This document shows, piece by piece, positions 1 to 7,114 of a stretch of DNA of 37,288 bases (position 1 is its first letter; every line of letters starts with the position of its first letter). The notes beneath the pieces are model-generated. The model saw nothing but the letters and a program-made list of their open reading frames with translations, was not told where the DNA came from and did not search any database. The translations under genes were made by a program, and so were the position numbers. The stretch covers positions 1-37,288 of the IMG/VR virus record IMGVR_UViG_3300012931_000012, one strand, 5' to 3'. The DNA comes from a virus.

Positions 1-71
1 TATATTATATATGCGGCCGAATTAGGACTTCCGACGTACAATAAAATATATCCTAACGACTCCCGTATACA
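1..71. repeat. Terminal redundancy (left copy), circular contig
   Basis: These 71 bases are identical to the last 71 bases of the window (37218..37288). A reading frame crosses the joint without a break, so the repeat is either an assembly overlap of a circular molecule or a very short true terminal repeat. An overlap of one k-mer length is the simpler explanation. P22-like phages package headful and have circularly permuted DNA, which also gives circular assemblies. Confidence 0.9.
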
Positions 72-255
72 TGATTGCATACAGGCGATAAAGGATTTTA
101 GAGATGGAAAAATTACGAAGAAGGAATTACTAGTTGCGGCCGATATTGCCTTCGCAACTTACACTATTGCCAGTACTTTTGTTTCTGATAAAAACGTGAT
201 GGTAATTAAGATTTTGGAATACGGTATCACTTTACTGGAGAAAAAAAATGCGTGA
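1..255 (+). CDS. Ala-repeat family protein, copy A (3' part; starts at 37023)
   Basis: This is the C-terminal part of the family copy whose ATG is at 37023. Bases 37023..37217 are 65 whole codons, so the frame enters at base 1. It carries the conserved block with YIIYAAELGLP and IQAIKDFRDGKITKKE, then a short degenerate variable tract (VAADIAFATYTIASTF) in place of clean Ala repeats, then SDKNVMVIKILEYGITLLE. The TGA stop (253..255) overlaps the next ATG at 248, and the ACTGGAG encoding the end of TLLE lies just upstream as its ribosome site. The family is widespread in phages and some bacteria, where members are sometimes labelled putative immunity proteins; I know of no proven function. Confidence 0.85.
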   Translation, partial: YIIYAAELGLPTYNKIYPNDSRIHDCIQAIKDFRDGKITKKELLVAADIAFATYTIASTFVSDKNVMVIKILEYGITLLEKKNA

Positions 256-610
256 ACAAATATTCCAGATCGCAGGTTGTATAGCAGAGGCCAAAATTAC
301 TCAAAAAAATTCAATCAAACTAAAAATAGAATCGCAAGAGAATGTGTCTCCAGAAGCCATGAAAAGAATGTGTGAATTGGTAAACCAATTGGGGTACTTT
401 ACTTTTAATGTCCACGAAATAGAACCACAGGATATTATTGATTTACCTCCATTGCGCCCCACGGATGCACCTAAAACTAAATCACAAATTATGCGAGGAG
501 TGCTGTATTTATTGTGGCAAAAAGACTCTGAGGGGATAAAAGACAGAGAAGAATATTATAACATAAAAATGGATAAATTTATAAATCACCTTAAAGGGAT
601 GTTAGACTAA
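248..610 (+). CDS. Hypothetical phage protein in the recombination cluster
   Basis: A 120-residue soluble protein with no membrane segment, not recognised with confidence. The first half looks like an alternating beta segment (IKLKIESQENVSPEAM). The middle has LVNQLGYFTFNVHEIEPQDI, then a Pro-rich linker (LPPLRPTDAP) and a charged C-terminal helix. It overlaps copy A by 8 nt upstream and the NinG-like gene by 1 nt downstream, so it is translationally coupled in a cassette of recombination and ssDNA-binding genes. A helper role in recombination or replication is an inference from position only. Confidence 0.75.
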   Translation: MREQIFQIAGCIAEAKITQKNSIKLKIESQENVSPEAMKRMCELVNQLGYFTFNVHEIEPQDIIDLPPLRPTDAPKTKSQIMRGVLYLLWQKDSEGIKDREEYYNIKMDKFINHLKGMLD

Positions 611-984
611 TGAAATTAGAAAACATGACACATAAACAATTAGTAAAAAAACTTGATACAGTTTTCAGCCTGTACATCCGGAAACGTGACGATTATAAAT
701 GTTGTGTATGTGGAGCGAAAACAGATTTTGCGGTAATACAATGTGGCCATTTGATCACACGGTCTAATTTTGCGACAAGATGGGACGAAAAAAATTGTCA
801 TGCACAATGTTCAGGGTGTAATATGGCGCACGAATACCACCCAGAGAGCATGACTCGATTTTTTATAAACAAATTTGGGGCAAAAGAATACGACAAACTT
901 GTGATCAAATCTCAAAAACCACCTAAATTTTCGCATGAAGATTTAATAAATATGATCAAATTTTATCAGGAGAAAATAAAATGA
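610..984 (+). CDS. ninG: NinG-like (Rap) recombination protein, Cys4 zinc site
   Basis: 124 residues resembling the lambda NinG/Rap family, a structure-directed endonuclease that acts on branched recombination intermediates. A CxxC pair at residues 31/34 (CCVCG) and a second at 67/70 (CSGC) form a likely structural zinc site. They flank an HNH-like segment with GHLITR at 46-51 and the downstream NMAHEYHPES. It is shorter than lambda NinG (about 200 aa) and lacks its N-terminal part. Start and stop codons overlap both neighbours, and SSB follows directly, which fits joint action on recombination substrates. Family assignment is fairly confident; activity is inferred. Confidence 0.82.
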   Translation: MKLENMTHKQLVKKLDTVFSLYIRKRDDYKCCVCGAKTDFAVIQCGHLITRSNFATRWDEKNCHAQCSGCNMAHEYHPESMTRFFINKFGAKEYDKLVIKSQKPPKFSHEDLINMIKFYQEKIK

Positions 985-1355
985 ATGATTTAAATGTAAT
1001 AACAATTATCGGGCGATTAACGAAAAAACCAGAAATTAAACAAGTCGCAGGAGATTTGAGAATTGTAAATTTTTCTATCGCTTGCAATGGACGTAAAAAA
1101 GAGGAGACATATTTTTTTGACTGTGTCTGTTTTGGGAAGGTTGCAGAAGTTGTAGACCAATATTGCGATAAGGGAAGCAAGGTAGCCATCGAGGGAAGAC
1201 TACAGCAGCAGAGGTGGGAAAAGGACGGAATTAAAAAATCTAAGGTTGAAATTGTGGTTAATAATTTACAATTTTTAGATACAAAGGTATCTACTGTGAA
1301 AAATACACCAACCGAAAATAATAATCCATTTTCTAACGAAAATATCCCATTCTAA
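981..1355 (+). CDS. ssb: Single-stranded DNA-binding protein
   Basis: A 124-residue OB-fold SSB. N-terminal LNVITIIGRLTKKPEIK, the central FFDCVCFGKVAE and the KGSKVAIEGRLQQQRWE block match the usual SSB strands. A short hydrophilic linker leads to ENIPF, the canonical C-terminal tip that docks partner proteins in bacterial SSBs. It coats ssDNA during replication and recombination. The ATGA overlap with the NinG-like gene indicates coupling. Shorter than typical bacterial SSB (160-180 aa) because the linker is short. Confidence 0.95.
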   Translation: MNDLNVITIIGRLTKKPEIKQVAGDLRIVNFSIACNGRKKEETYFFDCVCFGKVAEVVDQYCDKGSKVAIEGRLQQQRWEKDGIKKSKVEIVVNNLQFLDTKVSTVKNTPTENNNPFSNENIPF

Positions 1356-1370
1356 AAAGGAGAAAAAAAA

Positions 1371-1895
1371 ATGAAAATAACAGTTAAAAAATTAAAAGAA
1401 CTAAACGCTTGCGATTCCGGAATCGAGTATTTTAAATCTAAGCATTCTAAGGGCGTAGAACTTACAGACTTAATTTGTGAGGATATCGAAACTAATGATT
1501 GGACGATACTCAAGCATGCTAATTGGCTAATAGCACATTGTATGACATATAAACAATGTGTGGATTATGCATTATATGCATCCGAGTTGGCTTTACCGGA
1601 GTATGAAGAAAAGTATCCTAATGACTCCAGTGTACATGATTGCATACAGGCGATAAAGGATTTCAGAGATGGGGGAATTACGAGGAAGCAATTGCTGGAT
1701 GCTGTCGATAATATCTATGTTAATCCTTGTGTGGGTTATGCCGCTTATATTATTTCTAAAGTAGCCTATGGCATTGCTGGTACTACCTATGCTGCCGATG
1801 TTGCCTATGCTACTGCCTATGCTACTGCCGATAAAAAGGCAACGATGATTAAGATTTTAGAATATGGCGTTACTCTACTGGAGGGCAAAAAATGA
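1371..1895 (+). CDS. Ala-repeat family protein, copy B
   Basis: 174 residues. It begins MKITVKKLKELNACDSGIEY and has the full conserved N-terminal region to about residue 108 (IKDFRDGGITRKQLLDA). The following variable tract is partly decayed (KVAYGIAGTTYAADVAYATAYATA), then ADKKATMIKILEYGVTLLEGKK closes the protein. A strong AAAAAGGAG site precedes the ATG. The stop overlaps the start of copy C as ATGA, so B and C are a coupled tandem pair. Soluble, no signal peptide. Function unknown. Confidence 0.9.
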   Translation: MKITVKKLKELNACDSGIEYFKSKHSKGVELTDLICEDIETNDWTILKHANWLIAHCMTYKQCVDYALYASELALPEYEEKYPNDSSVHDCIQAIKDFRDGGITRKQLLDAVDNIYVNPCVGYAAYIISKVAYGIAGTTYAADVAYATAYATADKKATMIKILEYGVTLLEGKK

Positions 1896-2329
1896 AAATA
1901 ACGGTTGAAAAATTAAGAGAGTTAAACGCTTGCGATTCCGGTATAGAGTATTTTAAATCCAAACATTCGGATGCCGTAGAACTTATAGATCTAATACGTG
2001 AGGATATCGCTACTAATTATTGGAGAATATTAAACTATGCCAGTTGGCTGATACAACGTTGTATGACGCACGAACAACATATAGATTATATTATATATTC
2101 GGCAGAATTAGCTTTACCGGAGTATGAAGAAAAGTACCCTAATGAACCCCATGTATATAATTGTAGACGGGCAATAAAGGATTTTAGAGATGGGAAAATT
2201 ACGAAGGAAGAATTACTGGTTGCTGTTTATGGTATAGAGCAGACTGCTGATGATATTACTGGTATAAATGCAACGATAATTAAAATCCTGCAATACGGGA
2301 TTACTCTACTGGAGGCGGAAAATGAATGA
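1892..2329 (+). CDS. Ala-repeat family protein, copy C (tract nearly lost)
   Basis: 145 residues with the family N-terminus (MKITVEKLRELNACDSGIEY) and C-terminus (IIKILQYGITLLEAENE). The variable tract is almost gone: after KEELLVA comes VYGIEQTADDITGIN rather than AAx units. It is translated from an ATGA overlap with copy B and itself overlaps the metallophosphoesterase start at 2322. The codons for its LLEA tail (CTACTGGAGGCG) give the ribosome site for that gene. The 3' boundary of the family therefore abuts an unrelated gene. Confidence 0.9.
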   Translation: MKITVEKLRELNACDSGIEYFKSKHSDAVELIDLIREDIATNYWRILNYASWLIQRCMTHEQHIDYIIYSAELALPEYEEKYPNEPHVYNCRRAIKDFRDGKITKEELLVAVYGIEQTADDITGINATIIKILQYGITLLEAENE

Positions 2330-3308
2330 ACAACAAGAAATAGTAGAAAAATATTTGTCAGAATATCCTAATTTGGGAAATTTAACTATTGCAAAAAAAA
2401 TATATTCCACCCACCCATTATATTTTAAAAATGTAGATTCGGTTCGCAATATGATCAGATACCGCAAAGGCTCTAACGGAAAACTAAAATTAAAAAAAAT
2501 ATCAAATGAAAAATTTTTAACACAGGAGAACAGATTGAAAAAATATAATATCCCCGAATCAATTGAAACTGAATATAAACCATTTAATTTAATAGGGAAC
2601 AAAGGTTTAATATTTTCAGATGTTCATGTTCCATTTCATTCCATTTCCGCATTAGAGACAATGTTCCGTTATACCGATCAATTAGATCTTGATTTTGTTT
2701 TAATTAACGGGGATTTCATGGATTGCTTCATGGAAAGTAAATTTTGCAAAGATCCCACTTTAATCGATTTTCCCAAAGAACGTGACCGGGCGAAAGCATT
2801 ACTTAAAGAAATAAAATCAGTATATTCCAAAGCTAAAATATATTACAAATTCGGGAATCATGAGAAACGGCATGAAATGTACATGCAAGATAAGGCTACT
2901 ATTCTTTATGGGATGCCGGAATTCAGACTAGAAGTTTTATTGGATTTATATAATATGGGAATCACCTATGTCCCCGAAGATAAATATATAAATCTTTCGG
3001 GGTTATCTTTTCTGCACGGGCATGAATATCGTGGGGGAGTTACTAGCCCGGCTGTCCCAGCAAGAACATTGTATTTACGTACTAAAGATTCCGCTGTTAT
3101 GGGTCATTACCACCAGAGTTCCGAATACACAGAATCGAGTATAAATGGGAAAATAATTACTTGTTGGTCACTCGGCTGTATGTGCGAGTTGCACCCAAAA
3201 TATATGCCGTTGAATAAATGGAACCATGCATTCGCAATTTACAACCGTGAGGATAATAAATTTTGGACTATGCAAAATAAAAAAATTATTGAAGGAAGGG
3301 TTGTATAA
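2322..3308 (+). CDS. Metallophosphoesterase with N-terminal HTH-like region
   Basis: 328 residues of the calcineurin-like phosphoesterase superfamily, which uses two metal ions to hydrolyse phosphoester bonds in nucleotides or nucleic acids. All signature motifs are present: DVH at 100-102, GDFMD at 130-134, GNHE at 178-181, HGH near 232-234 and GHYH at 261-264. Residues 1-60 are predicted helical and Lys-rich (IAKKIYSTHP, VRNMIRYRKG) and may bind DNA. It overlaps copy C and the next gene (TAATG at 3308). Relatives sit among phage replication genes. The true substrate is unknown; processing of DNA ends or a mononucleotide is possible. Confidence 0.88.
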   Translation: MNEQQEIVEKYLSEYPNLGNLTIAKKIYSTHPLYFKNVDSVRNMIRYRKGSNGKLKLKKISNEKFLTQENRLKKYNIPESIETEYKPFNLIGNKGLIFSDVHVPFHSISALETMFRYTDQLDLDFVLINGDFMDCFMESKFCKDPTLIDFPKERDRAKALLKEIKSVYSKAKIYYKFGNHEKRHEMYMQDKATILYGMPEFRLEVLLDLYNMGITYVPEDKYINLSGLSFLHGHEYRGGVTSPAVPARTLYLRTKDSAVMGHYHQSSEYTESSINGKIITCWSLGCMCELHPKYMPLNKWNHAFAIYNREDNKFWTMQNKKIIEGRVV

Positions 3309-3775
3309 TGAGCCGTATAATGAGTTGTATAGAAAATAAACAAGAGATAAGAGAAATATTAAAAGACAACCGTATGAAGGCGGCTTGGGATATATGCAAA
3401 GAAAAAGGTTTGTACAATAAATCTCTAAAATCATTTTATAATTTTGCAAAGGTAAATGATGTACAATACAAACAAAATTGCAAATATGATTTTGCCACCT
3501 TGAATGCTATAAAAGATTCTTTGGTCGGGTGTGAAAAATATTCTCAGGTAATAGAAAAATTACAAGAAAATTATGGGATATATCTATCCTATTGGCAACT
3601 AAAGGGCGCTCTGGTACGATTTAAAATAAAATATCCACCTATGGTGTCTGGGCCGATAAAGAAAAAAAACGATAAATCAAAAATAAATTTCAAAGATTTG
3701 GTTAAAGAATGTGAAAGAATACAAACCGAACGCAAACCACCAGTGTATCTTTTAAAAAAGCCTATATTTGAATAA
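3308..3775 (+). CDS. Hypothetical protein, possible DNA-binding helices
   Basis: 155 residues, Lys-rich, with two repeated helical stretches of similar shape: LYNKSLKSFYNFAKVNDVQYK (about 37-57) and YLSYWQLKGALVRFKIKYPP (about 98-117), each resembling a helix-turn-helix unit. The basic tail ends KKPIFE. It overlaps the stop of the metallophosphoesterase (TAATG), so the two are coupled. No family was recognised. A second in-frame ATG lies 5 codons downstream; the first was kept because it overlaps the upstream stop. Confidence 0.7.
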   Translation: MSRIMSCIENKQEIREILKDNRMKAAWDICKEKGLYNKSLKSFYNFAKVNDVQYKQNCKYDFATLNAIKDSLVGCEKYSQVIEKLQENYGIYLSYWQLKGALVRFKIKYPPMVSGPIKKKNDKSKINFKDLVKECERIQTERKPPVYLLKKPIFE

Positions 3776-3778
3776 AAC

Positions 3779-3976
3779 ATGGAGAATAATATGATTTTAA
3801 AATTGATAAAATATTTAGTGATATTAAAAATAAAAAGTATGAATTATATGGACGTAAAAAGACACCCATATGAAGTAATAAAAGACGAAATCGACGAATT
3901 GATTTACTTAAAACATTTAGAAAAAAAATATCCGGAATTTCATAAATCAAAACAGGAGAAAAGAAATAATGATTAA
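3779..3976 (+). CDS. Hypothetical small protein
   Basis: 65 residues, highly charged, not recognised. The N-terminal third is mildly hydrophobic (MILKLIKYLVILKI) and the rest is amphipathic and acidic/basic (EVIKDEIDELIYLKHLEKKYPEFHK). It lies 3 nt after the preceding gene. A second ATG at 3791 with GGAGAAT ahead of it (about 3781..3787) is an equally good start and gives a protein 4 residues shorter. Confidence 0.55.
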   Translation: MENNMILKLIKYLVILKIKSMNYMDVKRHPYEVIKDEIDELIYLKHLEKKYPEFHKSKQEKRNND

Positions 3977-3998
3977 GGTATATGTAGCGGGAGCATAA
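3969..3998 (+). other. Nine-codon ORF, possible remnant of a DUF4406-type gene
   Basis: Directly after the previous gene, with AGGAGAAAAGAAATA ahead of it, an ATG opens a frame reading MIKVYVAGA and then stops at TAA. This is how nucleoside deoxyribosyltransferase-like phage proteins (DUF4406 type) usually begin, so it may be the stub of a deleted gene. Nothing like the rest of such a gene follows. It may also be chance. Confidence 0.25.
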
Positions 3999-4038
3999 TT
4001 TTATTTAAAAAAAAAAATAGAAATAGAAGAAAAAAAGC

Positions 4039-4067
4039 TTGACAAATAATATCAAGTATATTATCTT
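4039..4067 (+). promoter_or_regulatory. Candidate sigma-70 promoter before 4086
   Basis: TTGACA (4039..4044, perfect -35) and TTATCT (4061..4066, weak -10) are separated by 16 bp in an 88-bp gap. A weak CAAG-N8-CTTG inverted repeat overlaps the -10. GGAGAGGTGA (4071..4080) is the ribosome site for the ATG at 4086. It is the only gap in this part of the unit large enough for an internal promoter. Confidence 0.5.
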
Positions 4068-4085
4068 GTTGGAGAGGTGATACAG

Positions 4086-4247
4086 ATGACAATAACAGAA
4101 ATAAAAAAAGACGGAGTAAAATTTTGCAGATCACAACAATGCGAAAGACATGTTATACATAATAATGGGAAATATAATGTGATATGCAAGGATTGCCCCT
4201 CTGGATGCGACCCAAGAATATGTAGTAAAGCGATGGTATCTGAATGA
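4086..4247 (+). CDS. Small Cys-rich protein (probable zinc binder)
   Basis: 53 residues with six cysteines: two near the N-terminus (CRSQQC, 14 and 19) and four in ICKDCPSGCDPRIC (34, 37, 41, 46). The spacing fits a compact zinc-binding knuckle. Ribosome site GGAGAGGTGA precedes the ATG, and the TGA overlaps the next ATG at 4244. First gene behind a candidate promoter. No family recognised. Confidence 0.7.
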   Translation: MTITEIKKDGVKFCRSQQCERHVIHNNGKYNVICKDCPSGCDPRICSKAMVSE

Positions 4248-4429
4248 GAGTAATGGAGTATAATGATTATTTTAAAAATAGAAAGAAATATTTGGATCAA
4301 TTATGGCATGAACTCAATGGCTTCACAGATAATAAAGTTTATTTTTCAAAACCAGAAATTATTGAACGCCATAAAAGATTAGATAAATTGGAATTGAAAA
4401 TTAAAAGCAAAAAAAATATTTGGGAGTAG
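4244..4429 (+). CDS. Hypothetical small helical protein
   Basis: 61 residues, predicted almost wholly helical and coiled-coil-like (YFKNRKKYLDQLWHELNGF and EIIERHKRLDKLELKIKSKK). It starts in an ATGA overlap with the upstream Cys-rich gene and stops at TAG. An alternative ATG three codons downstream has a better spaced GAGTAATGGAG. Unknown function. Confidence 0.6.
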   Translation: MRVMEYNDYFKNRKKYLDQLWHELNGFTDNKVYFSKPEIIERHKRLDKLELKIKSKKNIWE

Positions 4430-4433
4430 CGGA

Positions 4434-4637
4434 GTGTTAAAAGGGGAAGTCTTAAAAAATAAAGAAAAAATTAAATCTGATATAGAAGATAGAATAACCA
4501 AAAATGGGATGGTTTATATAATATATCATAAAACGAAAACAATAATTAAAAGATATGAAAATCCAATTTATGCATTAGATTTTATCAAAAGAAATTGGAC
4601 AGGGAATTTTTATATTTCAGAAAAAAAATATATATAG
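4434..4637 (+). CDS. Hypothetical small protein, GTG start
   Basis: 67 residues, Lys/Ile-rich: charged N-terminal helix (VLKNKEKIKSDIEDRITKNG), then beta-like segments (MVYIIYHKTKTIIKRY) and YALDFIKRNWTGNFYI. The GTG start has GCGGAG only 2-3 nt away, so the start is uncertain; an ATG in frame lies after KNG. Its 3' end shares TAGCAGGGTAGAAAA with the leaders of family copies A and J, so its last codons may have been replaced when copy D arrived. Confidence 0.5.
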   Translation: MLKGEVLKNKEKIKSDIEDRITKNGMVYIIYHKTKTIIKRYENPIYALDFIKRNWTGNFYISEKKYI

Positions 4638-4649
4638 CAGGGTAGAAAA

Positions 4650-5417
4650 ATGAAAATAACGGTTGAAAAATTAAAAGAATTGGGCGCTTGCGATTCCGGG
4701 ATAGAATATTTTAAGTCCAAACATACTAAGGCCGTAGAACTCACGGATTTAATACGTGAAGATATCGCTACTAATGATTGGAGAATACTTGGGTATGCTG
4801 ATTGGTTAATGGTGCATTGTATGATAGATAAGCAATGTGTGGATTATGTATTATATGCATCCGAGTTGGCTTTACCGGAGTATGAGCGAGAATATCCTGG
4901 CGACTCACGTATACATAATTGCATACAAGTAATAAAGGATTTCAGAGATGGGGGAATTACGAAGAAGCAATTGCTGGATGCTGCCGATGCTGCCCATGCT
5001 GCTACCCATGCTGCTACCGATGCTGCCCATGCTGCTACTGCTGCTGTCCATGCTGCTACCCATGCTGCTACCGATGCTGCCGATGCTGCCGATGCTGCCT
5101 ATGCTGCTGCCGATGCTGCCGATGCTGCCTATGCTGCTGCCGATGCTGCCCATGCTGCTGCCCATGCTGCCTATGCTACTGCCCATGCTGCCCATGCTGC
5201 CTATTATGCTGCCGATGCTGCCTATGACTCCGCCCATGCTGCTGCCCATGCTGCCTATGCTGCCTATTATGCTGCCGATGCTGCCTATGACTCCGCCCAT
5301 GCTGCTACCGATGCTGCCTATGCTGCTGCCCATGCTGCCTATGCTGCTGCCGATAAAAAGGCAACGATGATTAAGATTTTAGAATATGGCGTTACTCTAC
5401 TGGAGGGCAAAAAATGA
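4650..5417 (+). CDS. Ala-repeat family protein, copy D (longest tract)
   Basis: 255 residues: conserved N-terminal region 1-109, then about 125 residues of AAx units where x is almost always Asp, His or Tyr, then ADKKATMIKILEYGVTLLEGKK. The repeats would form a regular Ala-rich helix or helical solenoid with one polar/aromatic residue per turn. It stops in an ATGA overlap with copy E. At DNA level nearly all Ala codons in the tract are GCT/GCC and the x codons are GAT/CAT/TAT, so variation is mainly at first codon positions. Function unknown. Confidence 0.9.
   Translation: MKITVEKLKELGACDSGIEYFKSKHTKAVELTDLIREDIATNDWRILGYADWLMVHCMIDKQCVDYVLYASELALPEYEREYPGDSRIHNCIQVIKDFRDGGITKKQLLDAADAAHAATHAATDAAHAATAAVHAATHAATDAADAADAAYAAADAADAAYAAADAAHAAAHAAYATAHAAHAAYYAADAAYDSAHAAAHAAYAAYYAADAAYDSAHAATDAAYAAAHAAYAAADKKATMIKILEYGVTLLEGKK
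4978..5352 (+). repeat. Hypervariable Ala-codon tandem repeat in copy D
   Basis: A degenerate 9/12-nt tandem repeat of GCT-GCC-NAT units. It contains a larger, nearly perfect 63-bp tandem duplication: the 45-nt block starting GCCTATTATGCTGCC occurs at 5199..5243 and again at 5262..5306. This points to growth by unequal recombination or slippage. Its regularity leaves the other frames open, giving long spurious ORFs on both strands. Confidence 0.9.
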
Positions 5418-5938
5418 AAATAACAGTTGATAAATTAAGAGAGTTAGATGCTTGCGATTCTGGTATTGAGTATTTTAAATCTAAGCATTCAGACGGCGTA
5501 GAACTTACGGATTTAATCCGTGAAGATATCGGGACTAATAATTGGACGATACTTGAATACGCTGATTGGCTGATAACGCATTGCATGACGCACGAACAAC
5601 GTATAGATTATGCGTTATATGCGGCTAGATTGGTTTTTCCGGCGTATCAGGAAAAATATCCTAATGACCCCCGTGTACGCAACTACATACAAGCAATAAA
5701 GGATTTTAGAGATGGGAAAATTATGAAGGGAGAATTACAGTATGCCGCTAATGCCGCCGCCGAAGCCGCCTATACCGCCCTTGCCCCCTATGCTGCCTAT
5801 GCCGCCTATGCCGCTGCCCATGCCGCCTATGCTGCCCATGCTGCCGCCGGTACTTTTGCCGATAAAAATGCGATGATGATTAAGATTTTGGAATATGGCG
5901 TTACTCTACTGGAGGCTGGAAATGAAAATAACAGTTGA
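5414..5938 (+). CDS. Ala-repeat family protein, copy E
   Basis: 174 residues: MKITVDKLRELDACDSGIEY at the start, IKDFRDGKIMKGELQY at about 95-110, then an Ala tract written mostly with GCC codons (AAYAAYAAAHAAYAAHAAAG) and FADKNAMMIKILEYGVTLLEAGNENNS. Codon choice in this tract (GCC-rich) differs from copy D (GCT/GCC alternating), so the tracts have separate recent histories. It shares an exact 54-nt block with copy J (5516..5569 = 33439..33492). It overlaps copy D by 4 nt and copy F by 17 nt. Confidence 0.9.
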   Translation: MKITVDKLRELDACDSGIEYFKSKHSDGVELTDLIREDIGTNNWTILEYADWLITHCMTHEQRIDYALYAARLVFPAYQEKYPNDPRVRNYIQAIKDFRDGKIMKGELQYAANAAAEAAYTALAPYAAYAAYAAAHAAYAAHAAAGTFADKNAMMIKILEYGVTLLEAGNENNS

Positions 5939-6494
5939 AAAATTAAAAAAATTGGGCGCTTGCGATTCTGGGATAGAGTATTTCCAATCTAAGCATTCGG
6001 ACGGCGTAGAACTCACGGATTTAATACGTGAAGATATTAAAACCAATGATTGGACGATACTTGAATACGCTGATTGGCTAATAGCACATTGTATGACATA
6101 TAAACAATGTGTGAATTATGCATTATATGCGGCTGAGTTAGTTTTCCCGGAGTATCAGGAAAAATATCCTAATGACCCCCGTGCGTACAATTGCATACAA
6201 GCAATAAAGGATTTCAGAGACGGTAAAATTACGAGGAAGCAATTGCTGGATGCTGTTGCCGATGCCCATGCTGCTGTCCATGCTGCCTATGCTACCGATG
6301 CTGCCTATGCTGCTGCCTATGCTGCCGCCCATGCTGCTGCCCATGCTGCCTATGCTGCTGTCGATGCTGCCTATGCTGCCCATGATGCTGATGCTGCTGC
6401 CCATGATGCTGCCCATACTGCTGCCGATAAAAATGCGATGATGATTAAAATCTTGCAATCCGGGATTACTTTACTGGAGGTGGGGAATGAATGA
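5922..6494 (+). CDS. Ala-repeat family protein, copy F
   Basis: 190 residues starting MKITVEKLKKLGACDSGIEY. The open frame extends 9 codons further upstream (to 5895), but homology to all other copies and the GGAGGCTGGAA site put the start at 5922. Ala tract of about 60 residues (DAHAAVHAAYATDAAYAAAY onward), then ADKNAMMIKILQSGITLLEVGNE. Third member of the tandem trio D-E-F. The TGA overlaps the next ATG at 6487, for which its TTACTGGAGG codons supply the ribosome site. Confidence 0.9.
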   Translation: MKITVEKLKKLGACDSGIEYFQSKHSDGVELTDLIREDIKTNDWTILEYADWLIAHCMTYKQCVNYALYAAELVFPEYQEKYPNDPRAYNCIQAIKDFRDGKITRKQLLDAVADAHAAVHAAYATDAAYAAAYAAAHAAAHAAYAAVDAAYAAHDADAAAHDAAHTAADKNAMMIKILQSGITLLEVGNE

Positions 6495-6645
6495 AATTTA
6501 TGAATTGAGAATTAGAGATACTGAAGACTGTTACAAGAAAATTTTTGTCGCCACAAATGATATTTTGCAATATATTGAAGACAAAGAATACAATTTAATA
6601 TCCATGAAAAAAATGGATCGATCAGATGTAAAAATTTATGATTAA
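6487..6645 (+). CDS. Hypothetical small protein
   Basis: 52 residues, acidic, not recognised (MNEIYELRIRDTEDCYKKIF at the start, ending RSDVKIYD). The pattern suggests beta strands: VATNDILQYIEDKEYNLISMKK resembles small phage proteins in which extracellular or tail-like motifs are absent. It starts in an overlap with copy F behind GGAGGTGGGGA, and its stop overlaps the start of the transglycosylase frame at 6638. Confidence 0.6.
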   Translation: MNEIYELRIRDTEDCYKKIFVATNDILQYIEDKEYNLISMKKMDRSDVKIYD

Positions 6646-7114
6646 AAAAATAATTTTATTAAGTATCATTTTTTTTGCTTGTATTAGTTTTGGGGATATT
6701 AACCCCAAATGTAACCCACTGTATGATCAGTACAAATGGCTGGATAAAGAATTGTATACTATTGTATAGAGATATGCTATAATTAATAAAATACCCTCAA
6801 AGATAATATGTGCATTTATCCAAGTTGAATCACAGGGGCGAAATATAATAAGTAAGCGCAATAAAAATAATACTCATGATTATGGTTATATGCAGATAAA
6901 CAGTGTCCACGCTAAAGATAACCCCAAAAAATTATTAAATCCTAATGACAACATCAAATTCGGAGCTTATTATTTATCGAAATGTTACAAAAAAGCACAG
7001 GGGGATTTAAAACTTACAGCGTATTATTATAATCATGGGATCAATAAAAACTTTAAACATTACAAAATTACAGATCAATATTCAAATAAAATTTACTTGG
7101 CGGTAAACAGATGA
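6638..7114 (+). pseudogene. Exported lytic transglycosylase (SLT), interrupted by in-frame TAG
   Basis: One frame of 158 codons encodes a signal peptide (MIKKIILLSIIFFACISFG), a short linker, a TAG at codon 44 (6767..6769), then a complete SLT/goose-lysozyme-like core: catalytic Glu in QVESQG (codon 64), GYMQIN (83-88) and the distal YYLSKCYKKAQGDLKLTAYYYNHG read in pieces. Only the single amber codon breaks it. No ATG, GTG or TTG occurs between the stop and the catalytic Glu, so restart cannot give an active enzyme; the first ATG after it (6890) is past the Glu. TAG ends other genes here, so recoding is unlikely. It may be inactivated, or depend on amber suppression. Confidence 0.8.

Noticed and set aside
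2246-2252. Second hammerhead candidate (CTGATGA in copy C)
   Set aside because: The motif is in coding sequence, and no GAAA and no pairing stems lie at the needed distances.
4978-5352. CRISPR array
   Set aside because: Regular short repeats are present, but the period is 9-12 nt with no spacers and the tract is in frame within a gene.
4905-5370. Long open frames on both strands in the copy D repeat (Gly-Ser-Ile and Leu-Pro-Met repeats)
   Set aside because: They are read-outs of the same tandem DNA repeat in other frames, with no ribosome sites or conservation outside the repeat. The same holds at 6138..6458.
5895-5921. Upstream start for copy F
   Set aside because: All other copies begin at MKIT, matching 5922; the extra codons lie in copy E's C-terminus.
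6767-6769. Genome-wide recoding of TAG
   Set aside because: The coat gene and several small genes (for example 29903, 30343, 4244, 4434) end in TAG, the first with a terminator just behind it.
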